DNA of 64,000 bases, taken from positions 186,001 through 250,000 of the forward strand of contig JAOTON010000474.1 in NCBI GenBank assembly GCA_034440635.1. Reading direction: 5' to 3'. Both the position numbers and the translations under genes were made by a program. The notes under the pieces are model-generated. The model did no database searches and was not told the origin of the DNA. It was given only the letters and a program-made list of their open reading frames with translations. The stretch is from Lepas anatifera. Lineage: Eukaryota > Arthropoda > Thecostraca > Lepadidae. This document shows positions 32,141 to 43,015 of this stretch, piece by piece (positions within the stretch are counted from its first letter, which is position 1; each line of letters begins with the position of its first letter).

Positions 32141-32645
32141 GTTGTGGCAGCTTCCCTCACTCTGCCGCGGGTCCATCCTCTCCATGGAGACGTGGAGTTG
32201 TGACAGCTTCCCCTCACTCTGCCGCGGGTCCATCCTCTCCATGGAGACGTGGAGTTGTGACAGCTTCCCCTCACTCTGCCGCGGGTCCATTCTCTCCGTG
32301 GAGACGTGGAGTTGTGACAGCTTCCCCTCACTCTGCCGCGGGACCATCCTCTCCATGGAGACGTGGAGTTGTGGCAGCTTCCCTCACTCCGCCGCGGGTC
32401 CATCCTCTCCGTGGAGACGTGGAGTTGTGGTAGCTTCCCTCACTCTGCCCCGGGTCCATCCCCTCCATGGAGACGTGGAGTTGTGGCAGCTTCCCTCACT
32501 CCGCCGCGGGTCCATCCTCTCCGTGGAGACGTGGAGTTGTGGTAGCTTCCCTCACTCTGCCCCGGGTCCATCCCCTCCATGGAGACGTGGAGTTGTGACA
32601 GCTTCCCTCATTCTGCCGCGGGTCCATCCTCTCCATGGAGACTGC
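32141..32645. repeat. Minisatellite, nine units of 56-57 bp
   Basis: Starting points of the word GTTGTG(G/A)(C/T)AGCTTCC lie at 32141, 32197, 32254, 32311, 32368, 32424, 32480, 32536 and 32592. Units with CCCCTCACTC are 57 bp and those with CCCTCACTC are 56 bp. Each carries CCATGGAGACG or CCGTGGAGACG. Units starting at 32424-32536 alternate as a two-unit block. The unit length makes all frames partly open, giving repetitive false proteins on both strands. Confidence 0.95.
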
Positions 32646-32846
32646 CCCGACGTTTGCGGCGGCGCTCCAGACACGGGATAGGCAGCAATGACTGGTCCCT
32701 GAAACAAATTGGGCATTAACACAGAAATTGCAGCGTAAAATACTAAATCCTGAAAACAGCACTCTTCCTAATAACCAAATAGGTGAATTCATACTCGTTT
32801 ATGAATCTCCCTATTAGCCTATTTGGAATTATTAGCTATTAGCCCC

Positions 32847-32849
<3 letters not shown>

Positions 32850-32906
<57 letters not shown>

Positions 32907-33230
32907 ACGGCCCGTATGGAAAATCGGCCCGTTTGCATACGGGCCGGCCCATTTGTAAACGGGCCAAATAGCCGGCCCGTATGCAAACAGGCCAGCAAAT
33001 TGGCCTGTTTTCAAATGGGCCGGTCCAGTATGCAAACGGGCCAGCGATGTGGCCCGTTTGCAAAAAGTCTGGCCCGTTTGGGTTTTCTAGTTTCCTGGCC
33101 CGTTTGCAAACCGGCCGGCCCGTTTACAAACTGGCCGGCCCGTTTGCAAACCAGCCGGTCCGTTTGCAAACCAGCCGGTCCGTTTACAAACCAGCCGGTC
33201 CGTTTAAAAATCAGCCGGGTCGCTTAAAAC
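32850..33230. repeat. (TA)n microsatellite fused to a GGCCCGTTTGC minisatellite
   Basis: About 50 bases of alternating TA at 32852-32903 lead directly into GTTACGGCCCGTATGG and then a tandem, partly self-complementary array of GGCCCGTTTGCAAACNGGCC units to about 33230. An inverted shorter copy with the same order lies at 42397-42549. The repeated association marks a dispersed element, not a random microsatellite. Confidence 0.85.
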
Positions 33231-34205
33231 AGATTTGAGTAAAATGCATTCGCACGCAGCAGCTTTCTTGGCACGGGTGTACTTGTCGAATTTCATGAAA
33301 ATTAGCTCCAATTTGTATCATGCCTAATTTTTTCCGCTTTTGAACCGAAGCGCATTGTTTTTTTTTGATAAATCCCGCCCACTCCACCTCCTGAGCATAA
33401 CATGTGACCCGACCTGCCGCTGGAAGACCAAGCGTTGTACGCCCTCTTTTATCTGTGAAGTGCAGAGATGATTGGACCGCCTCGTCGCCTTGACACTTGC
33501 AGAATCTCTGGTAAATGTTATGCATGGTTGCGTACCTACGTTTAAGAATATTGCGTCATCCCTGGATTGAACCCTAAATATAGCATTAGAAATTTACTAT
33601 CTTCGATTTCAGGTCATTCTCTATTTCTGGGTTAGAGACAGGTCCATATTAAAATATTCATTTTTGAGTCATGGATTTAGGAATTTGATAAATATCCAGA
33701 GCCACCCATCTGCATTTACAATTATACCTGGCCAGGATAATTCGATTAGAGGCAATGCCAGCGCCTCCCATCATAGAAGGTTTAGCTAAGGCTGCCATCT
33801 TTTCTAGGTAAAGGAAATGAAGTAGCTGAAACAAAATTCTAAATCAATTTTCCATTTTATGCTGCAGCTTACCTTCCTCAGCTTTAATGAATCCAAATTG
33901 GCTGCTTCGGGACCTTTCCAGCCAAATTATCCCTGGTAACATTACCTCCACCTTTTGCTGAGTGCCGGAACAGCTTAGCTTCGAAACTGGATGAGCATTG
34001 GAATCCAGGTCATTATCGAATTAGTTGTATTCCATACATATTGATTGGATTTTGGATTCGGATGATAGTCACTGACCTAGTCTCTATGGCCAAAATGTGA
34101 TCCGGATCGCATGCAGATGGAGTACAAGTGTTTTTCTCATCACTATGGCCAAGTCTGTGCTAAAGTGTTAGGAAAATAGCGCTTCATGAGCTCGACGACT
34201 CCAAG
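33231..34205. other. No recognised gene
   Basis: The minus-strand frame 33525-33211 (104 codons) shows no family features. The rest is unremarkable AT-rich sequence up to the LINE target site. Confidence 0.3.
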
Positions 34206-34216
34206 ACTCCAAGATG

Positions 34217-35479
34217 GAGGTGGGTCGCAACCTGTCGCTGGCTCGCTTCCTGCGTCGCGTCGGTGGCCCACGCGGCGTCCGGCTCGTCGGGAGCGGCGAC
34301 GGCTTCGACTGCGACAGGGCGTGGTCAGGTTCGGGATACCGATTCGCACGTGAATAGCCTCGGGGCGGGAGCACGGAGCGGACCTGGTGGTGCACCTGCA
34401 GCAGACGCTGACATGGCGTCGTGAGCGATGAAAACCACTACGATGAAGGGAGTATTTCATTAGAATAAATGTATGTGTATGAAGTATGTAGTTGTTGTAA
34501 ATCTTATTGTCAAAAGTTGTAACTTTTGCGTTATCAGATACTAATCATTTTTCGTGAATGAAACTTAGTTTGGGATTTTTATTGAGATAACGTGACCTGA
34601 TGACCTGGTAGCTCTGCCGTTTTGTGGAGGAGTTTGAATGTCACTGTGGAGGCGCTCATTTGAATTCTTCCCAGCTATACAATCCAGGCTTACATGTTCC
34701 TCTGTTGAAGTGTCTCGATAAACTGATAGATGAAACGCACGTTCAGAGGGAGCATATTTTTGTATTTTGTTGTCTGTTCTAATTATTTGTATAGAGTCAA
34801 GCCGAAGATTCTTTCTATAGATTGATTGTCGATGTTGAAGCTTCTATTGTCTTCAAATATCTGGCAGGAGCATGTGCTAATGATTGGCTTGTATCGCGTA
34901 GTAATTAACTTTTGCGCGATGTAAAACGTTGGTATTTCACGATTGCATGCAATGAAAGACGACAATGTACAACAGGAAATGATGTATGTACATGTGTTTT
35001 CTAAGCTGAAGGTTCAGGTTAGTTTTGCATGAACAATTCGTAGGCTAATATTTCTGACTCCATAGCGAAATCTATTGAAATTGCAGCGAGTGTGAATGAC
35101 GAGTCAATTGATGCTTTGTTTGCAGGTCATGTGCGGTGGCGGAGCGGCCGGGTCCCTTCGGCGGGCGTCCCCGCTGCGCCGGGCGCTGCTGTCGTCGGCT
35201 GGGCTGCATCTGATCTCCCTTCTGATGGTTCACCGGCGCTGCGGGGGCTGCGGGGCGTCTGCTGGGGACCCGGCTCGCGTCGTCAGGAGCCGCGCATGAT
35301 TACTTGAAATGGTACGTGATGCTTCCGCTGATGTCATCGTGAAATGTTTATTTTGAAGCGTTATATTAGTGAGAGCTATCAGGAGTGTGATTTTTGCACT
35401 CTGTTACGTAGGATGGCGATGGTGGTACCAGGATAGATGGATGTGGATTATTTGACTCCTTGGTTAAAAGGCTACATAA
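34217..35479 (+). promoter_or_regulatory. GC-rich 5' untranslated region of the LINE
   Basis: Two CpG-rich blocks (34217-34420 and 35130-35300) stand out from the AT-rich surroundings and lie inside the LINE by its duplication boundaries. They probably hold the internal promoter that such elements need. Splice-like sites at 35126 (TTTGTTTGCAG) and 35310 (GTACGTGATG) could create a spliced transcript but are unsupported. Confidence 0.4.
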
Positions 35480-35941
35480 ATGTTGAGATGGGAGCTTAAA
35501 GCATGTCTCCAGGTATTTACCGTTCATTGGCCGTCCGGGGCCCGGACCTCGCTACCAGCATCAGTTGGTACTGGTATGGTTTGGTGCACTCATGAGAGGG
35601 GTCGGTTCGATATCGTGGATGGGATTTCATTAGGTGTGTGTGCATACTACGTAGCATGCTTGTTCGTCGATGTGGGGTCTGGATTAGCACTTATAGTTCC
35701 TATAAATTTCAGAAGGCCATTGCTCAGTGCTATTAAAACATTCTACGTATTCGAACATAACATTGAACTCTCATACGAATTCATTGAAATAGGACACTTC
35801 CTGGTTGCTTCTGAATTGACATTGTACCGTTTGGCAAATTGGCTAACCGATAGATGGCGAGTAAACTTGCTAGTTCCTCTTTTTCCCGCAAGGTTATGTT
35901 TGTTGTTCAACGGTAGCTCGGGAAGAAGAGAAAAACGTTAA
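35480..35941 (+). CDS. Open frame upstream of LINE ORF2 (possible ORF1 remnant)
   Basis: A 153-codon frame ending 15 bases before the ORF2 start. No coiled coil, RNA-recognition or zinc-knuckle motif expected of ORF1 is visible; the sequence is hydrophobic in the middle. The position is right for ORF1 but content gives no support, so it may be a chance frame in eroded ORF1 sequence. Confidence 0.25.
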   Translation: MLRWELKACLQVFTVHWPSGARTSLPASVGTGMVWCTHERGRFDIVDGISLGVCAYYVACLFVDVGSGLALIVPINFRRPLLSAIKTFYVFEHNIELSYEFIEIGHFLVASELTLYRLANWLTDRWRVNLLVPLFPARLCLLFNGSSGRREKR

Positions 35942-35956
35942 TTCATTTTAACTTGT

Positions 35957-38900
35957 ATGTCTGATCTTAAAATCCTAACATTTAATGCTCGCGGAATTCG
36001 GCTGGCGTCCAAAAGAAGAACATTGTTTCGATTCATACATTCTCACTTTCCCAAACACATAGTGGTAATTCAGGAAACCCACTCATGTGACCGCGATGTT
36101 TATGTTTGGCAGGGTGAATGAGGATCGGATATAATTTTCTCGCATGGAAAGACTACTAATGAGTGCGGAGTTGCCATTCTTATGCCTCGGTCATTGCAAG
36201 GAAGTTGTGCGTTTAATGTTTCACATTGCTCCAATGATGGTAGGCTTATTATCGCGGACTTGAAATTTAGTAAATTTAAGGTAAAATTAGTCGCAGCTTA
36301 CGCGCCAACTCAGCGGCAAAAGAGCCAGCAAAAACATTTCTTTCGTTTGATCAATGATAAAATAAATAGCATGTCTGAGGCTGAAAAGTCTTACATCATT
36401 TTCTGTGGAGACTTAAATACACATTTATCACGTCGAGACACCTCAAGGTCCGATTTTCGTGTTTCGCCCGCAGCCAAAATATTACTTAATTCAATAAAGG
36501 AACATAAGCTTATTGATCTCTGGCGTGACAAAAACCCTGATATGCGACGCTATTCATGGCGCCGTTTAACACCGCAATTACAGCAATCCAGGCTGGATTA
36601 CATTATCATAAGCGAATACATTAAAACTCACCATGTTGTAAGCAAGGTTGAGATAAGGCCTGGGGTATTAAGCGATCATAGCATAGTAAGTGCTGAATTT
36701 AATATGTTTTCCTCTGATAAAGGTCCAGGGCTTTTTCGATTCCGTAATGAGCTACTTGAAGACACAATCTTTGTAGGATTAGTCAAGACCCAAATAGGGA
36801 AAGCAAAACGGGGTCAGGAACTTTATAATAATGTTTCTGAATCTGGTCTTTTGTTGGAACTTCTATCTAGTCAAATACGAGTAGCTAGCATTAAAAGATG
36901 GAAAGAAAGAGAGACTGCAAAACGCGAAGAAAATAATAGGATTTTGGAATCATTAGATAAGATCGAATCCGAAATAGCCACGTGTGGTGATGATTCTTTA
37001 CTAGAAAGGTATAGACAATTGCAAGTACGTGCGGATGAAATACAAGAAGAAAAGGGTAAACTAGCCATGATTTACTCTGGCGCTAAGTGGCTTGAACAAG
37101 GTGAACGCCCTACTCGCTATTTTCTCAACCTGCTTAAGCGAAGGAATATGGATAAGAAAATTGAGGTGCTGCAATCGGAAAATGGTGATTTCGTAACGGG
37201 CAACAAAGATATTCTAATTATGTGCAAGGAATTCTTTAATAAGATATACACAACACAGTATAGCTATGATAGAGGTAGTGAATCAGCCTGTGATAATCTT
37301 TTGGGAGAACTGGATTGTCCTAAGGTTAGCGCCGAGAACAGAGAAATATGTGACGCTCCCATCACCGGCATCGAATGCAGGTAAGCTCTTGATGGTATGA
37401 AAAACAATAAGGCACCGTCGGTTTCAGGCTTCACTAAGGAATTTTTTCGATTCTTTTGGGAAGACTTAGAACAGATCATTGTAAGTTATATTAGAGAAGT
37501 CAAAGAAAATGGACTACTTTTCGTTACTCAAAGGAGGGGTATTATAACGATGATTCCTAAGCAGGGTGATCAAAAAGTTTTGAAGAACAAACGAGCGATC
37601 TGTCTCTTAGATATTATATATAAAATAATCGCAAAAGTCATTGCAAATAGGTTAATGTTAGTAGTGAGGGATTTAGTTGCTCCTGATCAGACAGGTTCAA
37701 TACGAGGGCGGAATATTGGAGTAAATTTAAGAACAACTTCTGACATCATAGAATATTGTGACGCTGATAAATTAAGTGGAATACTTATGGCATTGGATTT
37801 TCAGAATGCATTCAATTCTGTCGAGCATAAGTTCATTGAAGATACTCTGATAAAATTCGGATTTGGAAGTAATTTTATTGAATGGATTCAGATTCTGCAT
37901 AGGGATATGGAACTCGCTATCATAAACAACGGATTTACATCCTCATGGTTTAAACCATCGCGTGGTCTGCAACAGGGCTGCCCTGCTTCCAGTCTCATAT
38001 TTTGCTTAGTTGTCGAAATTTTGGCTGTTAAGATTCGTGCAACACCTAGGTTGAACGGTATAATAATTTCTAATGAGGAGATAAGAATCTCACAATATAT
38101 AGACGATACAACTTTGTTCGTAAAAGACATTGACTCAGCCAAGAATGCTTTGGAGCTAGTGAAGGAATTCGGAATGTACTCCGGCCTGCAATTAAATCTA
38201 AATAAATGCAAATTTATGTGGTTAGGCTCCCAGAAACGCTCAGCGGAACGTATTTGTGGACAAGAACCTAATGAGCGAGTAAAGATTTTAGGCGTTACAT
38301 TTAGTGCCTTGCATGAGTGTAGTGACATTAATATTCAGCCAGCTATGATTAAGATTCAAAATGTTTTAAACCAGTGGTCCCAGCGAAATCTCACGCTTAA
38401 AGGGAAAATAACAATAGCAAAAGCTCTCGTTATTTCTCAGCTAATCCACATGACCTCCGCAGTAATTTTTCAAAAGAGACATCTGGACACAATCCAAAGT
38501 AAAATTATGCGTTTCATTTGGAGGGGGCGTCCGCCAAAAGTTGCCAGAGAGGTGCTGTGTCAAGAAGTCAAGAATGGGGGCTTAAACTGTCCAAATGTGA
38601 TAAATCTTTATAAAGGGCTGCGATGCTCTTGGATGGGCAGAATCTTGTGGAATATGGATATAGGGTTCGCAAAAATTTTCAGAAAAGGATTCGTGTAAAG
38701 TTAGAGCACATATTACATATGAATTACAATTTTGCGTGGGTTAATGACAGAAGAGTAGCTGCGTTTTATAAGGAGATGTTATGCTGGTTCAGAGAAGCGG
38801 TCCCCATCAAAGAACCTACTTGTGGAAACGAAGTGCGTAAACAAATAGTGTGGAATAATGAAGCTATTCGGGTGGAAGGGAAAATTATTTTCAATGCTGC

Positions 38901-39756
38901 ATTGTACGAAAACAGTATATTGTTCCTTGATGCATTCCTTGATCATCAGGGACGAATCTTAGATTATAATTCGTTTAAGGAAAGCAATAACTTGACACGA
39001 TTGGATCCTCTTGTTTATATGGGCTGGTGCCGGGCCATTCCTGCGATATGGAGACGGCTTGCCGTTGGCAGTGAAACACTAACCGTTGAGGAGAAGGTGC
39101 TTGGCCGTGGCATAGAAGTGAAAGGAAAAGTTGTCCCGGTTCAGTGGATTAAAGTTAAATATTTTTCAAACAAATTTCTAAAGGAGATAACCCCCAGAGC
39201 GCAAATAAAATGGATAAATGAAGGAGATGAATACGGAGAAGACTGGTGTAAAGTATACTTACTTTCATTTAACATCACGAAATCAACAAAGCTTCAAAAT
39301 TTACAATATAGGATAGTTCATAGGTTTTTTCCAACTCGAAGATTCTTGTGTATACGAAAAGTGATAGATGATCCATTCTGTGATAAGTGCGGTAGCGTAG
39401 AGACAATTGAGCATTTCTTCGTAGAGTGTGGAGAGGTTAGAGGATTTTGGGATGATCTAGTTAGAAAAATTAACTCAAAGCTTGCCACAACAAAACAGTT
39501 CTTAGGCAACGTTACAAACATTCTTTTTGGATCATTAGGAACATTGAATGTTGTCAATTTTATAGTTTTGGCTGCAAAACAGTTCATTGTGAATCAGAGG
39601 TTTAAGGATGAAGAAATAAAGATGGGAGTTTTCTCAAAATTTCTGGCAAAAACATTTCAAATGGAACGGTGCATTGCAAAGAAGGACAGAAGAATTGACA
39701 GGCTTAACGAGAGGTGGCTACAATTTATCAATGAACATTTTGAGCTTTGTATTTAG
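35957..39756 (+). pseudogene. LINE ORF2: endonuclease and reverse transcriptase (Tx1/L1 type)
   Basis: ATG at 35957 begins LKILTFNARGI. The APE-type endonuclease follows with IQETHSC (metal-binding Glu), then GDLNTHLSRRD and SDHSIV (catalytic His). The reverse transcriptase occupies about 37400-38500: MALDFQNAFNSVEH (motif A Asp), GLQQGCPASSLIF (motif B), and YIDD at 38096-38107 (motif C). The C-terminal zf-RVT-like domain at about 39230-39450 has CDKCGSVETIEHFFVEC. The order and the zf-RVT tail fit the Tx1 branch of L1 elements. Breaks are an in-frame TGA at 36119, a TAA at 37382, and a frameshift near 38690, after which the frame resumes and runs to TAG at 39754. The encoded enzyme would nick target DNA and copy the RNA in place. 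Confidence 0.9.
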
Positions 39757-39861
39757 TTCGTATAATCTGGACCCACTTCGGCGAGCTGCATGTGGTGAAG
39801 GAGGTTGTCGTGATGTGAAGTGATCTGTGAAGTGTATGGAATCAACGTGATTGCACATTGT

Positions 39862-39902
39862 GGGAGGGTAGGGATCGGGGGGGTTGGGTGGGGTGGGGTG
39901 GG
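39862..39902 (+). other. G-quadruplex-prone tract in the LINE 3' untranslated region
   Basis: Runs GGGAGGG, GGG, GGGGGGG, GGG, GGGG, GGGG, GGGTG occur with one- to five-base loops on the element's sense strand. A G-rich tract in the 3' untranslated region is a known hallmark of vertebrate L1 elements. Confidence 0.6.
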
Positions 39903-40056
39903 TTTGGTACCGAGGCGATGGTACGTTGAAGCGACGTGGGGTTATTACTGTGACACCAGTGGCAAGGTGTGAATGAAAATTGTTCAATTGCCTCGCAAAG
40001 TTTACAGCCGTGTTTTGTGAAATACATTCTTCCAACAGAAAAAAAACTCCAAGATG

Positions 40057-40691
40057 TATCCGGATCTGCGGTTTGATCGGATCGCATTTGGACCATGAAA
40101 ACTAAGTTGTATGGAAACTGATTGGGTCTGGTCTATTAGAGAAAGTCCGTATTTTTTAGTTTAATGCATCTAATTTTTTTCATTTTCATGAACATTTTTA
40201 TTTCCAATGAATTTGTAAACTGGGCGATTAAATTAAGTTAATATCAATCTCTGAACATGGCAAGCATTGTGACTGCACTGCATTCCATTTACATGCGTGA
40301 AGAAACGTTTGCAATGCTTGAACAAATTGGTGCTTGTAGAGCTGTAGTATTTAAGGATGACTGGTACCTACGTATTCAGTTATCAAATTAGATATGTATC
40401 CGGAAGTAACTTAGTGCTCCTTGTTTGCCAAAAAAAACTGTTTAAAGATGCTAAGAATCTGGCTCAGTCACAGGCAAAGACCACCTCTGGTGAACACCGT
40501 CATTATCTAGCCCCTGATCAGATTGGTTCTCGATTTTTAAATACTATGGACAAATTTGCCCTGAAAAGTAAATGCGGTCATATTATTTCCAATGTGCGTG
40601 TTGTCCTAAACCTCGTCTTGTGCCCACTCTCTTGCTTCATTAAGTTACCAGCACTGATTGTCATCAGGAACTATGTCGCAAGAGGAGTTCT
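40057..40691. other. No recognised gene
   Basis: The plus-strand frame 40357-40698 shows no recognisable motif, though it lies just upstream of the integrase exon and could include part of it. An acceptor-like TTTTTGTTGCTGCAAAAG occurs at 40700-40717. Confidence 0.3.
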
Positions 40692-40979
40692 TTGCTAATT
40701 TTTGTTGCTGCAAAAGATGAGAAAGCAACGAACACGCAGTCGGTGCCGAAGGGCACTTATGATGAGATCGTCAAAGACTTAGCGGATATTAAGGCTCATG
40801 GAAAGTTGTGCTTAACGAGACACTGTCCGTGCTTCAAAACGTATGATGTAATTACAGTTGCAGGAGTACACAAGTTGATCAACAAAAACACATGTTTAGA
40901 AATCATCCACAATGAGGAAGTCTTTGATGTTATTCATGAGCTGCACCTTTCACTGGGGCATCCTGGCCGTAGCAAGACG
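40692..40979 (+). CDS. KRBA2-like integrase, N-terminal part
   Basis: The frame carries GTYDEIVKDLADIKAHGKLC, YDVITVAGVHKLI and EEVFDVIHELHLSLGHPGR. This matches, as I remember it, the region before the integrase core in KRBA2-like proteins (transposon-derived, Ginger/gypsy integrase type), where DxLHExHxxxGHxGR is the zinc-binding H2 part. An acceptor-like site near 40717 suggests this is an exon. The frame is cut at 40980 by a 456 bp inverted-repeat insert and the matching sequence resumes at 41436. Confidence 0.6.
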
Positions 40980-41435
40980 TAAAGGGAATGTGGCACCTTG
41001 GTCCAATCCTGGAATTTAGTGCAATTAGGGGTACTTTTGGTCAAAATTCATGAAAGCGTCCACGATTTGCCTGAAAAAATTTACAATCAGCTCAATATTT
41101 TGATTTCTAAAATGCTCCTCTAGGGAAAGTAATAAGCCTCTGCCTGTGGATGATGCCATGATCTGACAACTACTACCATATTCAATAGGCTTCAAGGGCT
41201 TCGATTGGCTGATACTCACCGTGACGTCAGCATATGTCGTCACCCCAACAGCTGACAGCGGTGGCCTGCTGCTTGGGGTACATGAGGGGTACATTGCAAG
41301 TAGGTTCTTAGCTTTTCTCTACGGAAGCTTTGAGTTTCAAGACAAACGATATATTGAGTACCGGGTTTTCCAGCATGCTTTACAACTTGGCTATCTCGGT
41401 TAAAATTACGTTATAAAGGTGCCACATTCTCTTTA
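40980..41435. mobile_element. MITE inserted in the integrase gene
   Basis: Ends TAAAGGGAATGTGGCACC and GGTGCCACATTCTCTTTA are inverted repeats. The flanking ACG on both sides (40977-40979 and 41436-41438) may be a 3 bp duplication. The interior has no coding similarity. It interrupts the KRBA2-like frame exactly between LGHPGRSK and KNKYANIS. Confidence 0.66.
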
Positions 41436-41770
41436 ACGCAGTGAAGAACAAATACGCCAACATTAGCCATGCGACTGTCGGGCTGTACCTAGAAACCTGC
41501 AAAAACTGCGAGACGAAGAAGACACGACTGCAGAATACAATAGTGTCTTTCTCAACCATTACTGATGACATAGCCCGACATGCTCAAGTCGACCTCAGCG
41601 ACTGGCACAGTGAGAGGAAGGATGGATATGTCTATATACTAAATTTTCAGGATCACCTCACCAAATTCGTAGTGTTGCGTCCACTCCGAACAAAGTCAGA
41701 AGAACATGTGGCCTACAACCTAGTTGACATTTTCTGTGTCTTTGGAGTCTCCCCAACATTGTGCAAGTAA
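41436..41770 (+). CDS. KRBA2-like integrase, catalytic core part
   Basis: The frame reads KNKYANISHATVGLYLETC, then CETKKTR, then ARHAQVDLSDW and ILNFQDHLTKFVVLRPL, continuing VAYNLVDIFCVFGVSPTL. AQVDL contains the first Asp of the DD35E integrase triad and C-x-x-C the zinc site. The frame ends at a donor-like GTAAGT at 41769, just where family members continue to the second Asp (SDNG). Either an intron begins here or the gene is truncated. It is a domesticated or transposon-borne integrase now broken by the MITE. Confidence 0.65.
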
Positions 41771-42110
41771 GTTTTATTAGAGATGGTGTTGCAGTTTGCG
41801 GGGAGCTGGTTCAAAATTTTTATTAAATGCATTGTTGCTTAAATCCACTGTTCTGTTGATCTTGTTGCCCTGATGTGGGCTGCAGTATGAGAAACTGTAT
41901 GCCAAAGCCGTGAACAAAGACAAAAACGCCTATGTTTTTATAGATTATCTTGAATCTGGCTGCAAACATGTTTAACAAGTATCTAGAATGACTAGTAACT
42001 TAATCAAAGTGCGTACTTACCTAGTATGAAAATTAAGATTTCACTAAAACAGGGATGGCTAATTATCGGTTATGCCCAGGATTATGCTTATGCTTATGCT
42101 TAGGTGGTTT
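41771..42110. other. No recognised gene
   Basis: Would be the following intron of the integrase gene if the donor at 41769 is used; no continuation exon was found in the window. Confidence 0.3.
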
Positions 42111-42113
42111 CAG

Positions 42114-42115
<2 letters not shown>

Positions 42116-42161
<46 letters not shown>

Positions 42162-42512
42162 TAAATATTTAACGGTGTCATGACAGCTATTGATAGACAC
42201 AGGGGCAGTTTCATGACGGAAGCTTTTACCCAAACATTTTCAGATCATTGATGGCGTGTTTCTCTTATTCAAGTTTTCATTGACATGGCTGACATGTCAC
42301 TCACTTACACCTCGCGATTGACATTTTTTCTTCTAACCGACATACCATCAACTAAGTTGACTTTTCATTACCTGCTACCCACATCTTTATCTGCTTTGGC
42401 CCGTTTGCAAAAAGTCCGGCCCGTTTGCATACGGGCCAGCTATTTGGCCCGTTTACAAATGGGTCGGCCCGTTTGCAAACGGGCCGGTTTTCCATACGGG
42501 CCGTAACATATA

Positions 42513-42549
<37 letters not shown>
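42116..42549. repeat. Paired (TA)n tracts with an inverted GGCCCGTTTGC array
   Basis: (TA)n at 42117-42158 and 42510-42549 flank a unique stretch. A GGCCCGTTTGC array at 42397-42507 ends CCATACGGGCCGTAAC just before the second (TA)n, the exact inverse of the junction at 32903-32925. Confidence 0.8.
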
Positions 42550-42878
42550 TCTAAGTTATGAATCCCCCTAATTACCCAAATACTTATTTAGAAAAAAAGT
42601 TGATGGTCACCAGACCTCTTTCCCATCAGGTCTGTTACGGGCTAGCTCTTTGTCTCTGTATTTGGGTTTGACTGACCGCCTCTGTCAGCGGGTAGCGCGG
42701 TACCAGTTTTGGTAACTAGGAAACTTTGACATTGATTCCCGTTTTTGGGGAAAACATACAATTTTACTTGAGTGCTATCCCATTTCAACCATATGTAGTC
42801 ATAAGTTACAACCCTAATGTATTGTTGAACTGAAGAGAAAAACATGGTTTATCTCAAAGTGTGTCTATTTGTACTTAC
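42550..42878. other. Non-coding, downstream intron or 3' region of the SLC22 gene
   Basis: The exon at 43015-42879 ends in a donor with an unfinished codon, so at least one more exon should lie to the left. None was found here or further left. Confidence 0.35.
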
Positions 42879-43015
42879 TTTCCAAAATTGATGGCCTCTT
42901 CTATAGTGGTTGGCAGGTCCTGTCCGCTGGTTTCTGGAAGGAATGCTGTCACTGCAGCAGCCACCAGGCCACAAACACCGAATACACAGAGCGGAAGCGT
43001 GGGGCTGCCATTTCC
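42879..43015 (-). CDS. SLC22 transporter exon: last transmembrane helix and C-terminal signature
   Basis: Acceptor CGCTCTCCGCAG precedes 43015 and donor GTAAGTAC follows 42879 on the minus strand. The 137 bases start in phase zero, matching the previous exon. They encode [20 protein letters not shown], then [20 protein letters not shown]. The LPET-(S/L)-G-x-x-LP-x-T-(I/L)-EE block after helix 12 is diagnostic for SLC22 carriers. The final codon is split (two bases remain), so a short tail exon is expected further left. Confidence 0.9.

Larger units (their letters stand above)
34217..40045 (+). mobile_element. Full-length Tx1/L1-like LINE retrotransposon, 5.8 kb
   Basis: An 11 bp target duplication, ACTCCAAGATG, lies at 34206-34216 and 40046-40056, with a short A-run tail before the right copy. 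It contains a GC-rich 5' region (34217-35310), a possible ORF1 remnant, ORF2 (35957-39756) and a 3' untranslated region with a G-rich tract at 39862-39902. The intact duplication shows complete-length insertion. Stop codons and a frameshift in ORF2 show it is now dead, or that this copy was dead when sequenced. Confidence 0.82.

Noticed and set aside
32062..32681. Long open frames on both strands (up to 179 codons)
   Set aside because: They are products of the 56/57 bp minisatellite, with no unique sequence.
34143..34395. GC-rich minus-strand frame after a CTGCTGCAG acceptor, in the right phase to be the missing last SLC22 exon
   Set aside because: Most of it lies inside the LINE 5' region defined by the 11 bp duplication at 34206-34216, and the peptide is arginine- and proline-rich without SLC22 tail features.
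35092..35310. GC-rich plus-strand exon-like block with acceptor and donor
   Set aside because: Within the LINE boundaries; no protein similarity. Treated as the LINE 5' region.
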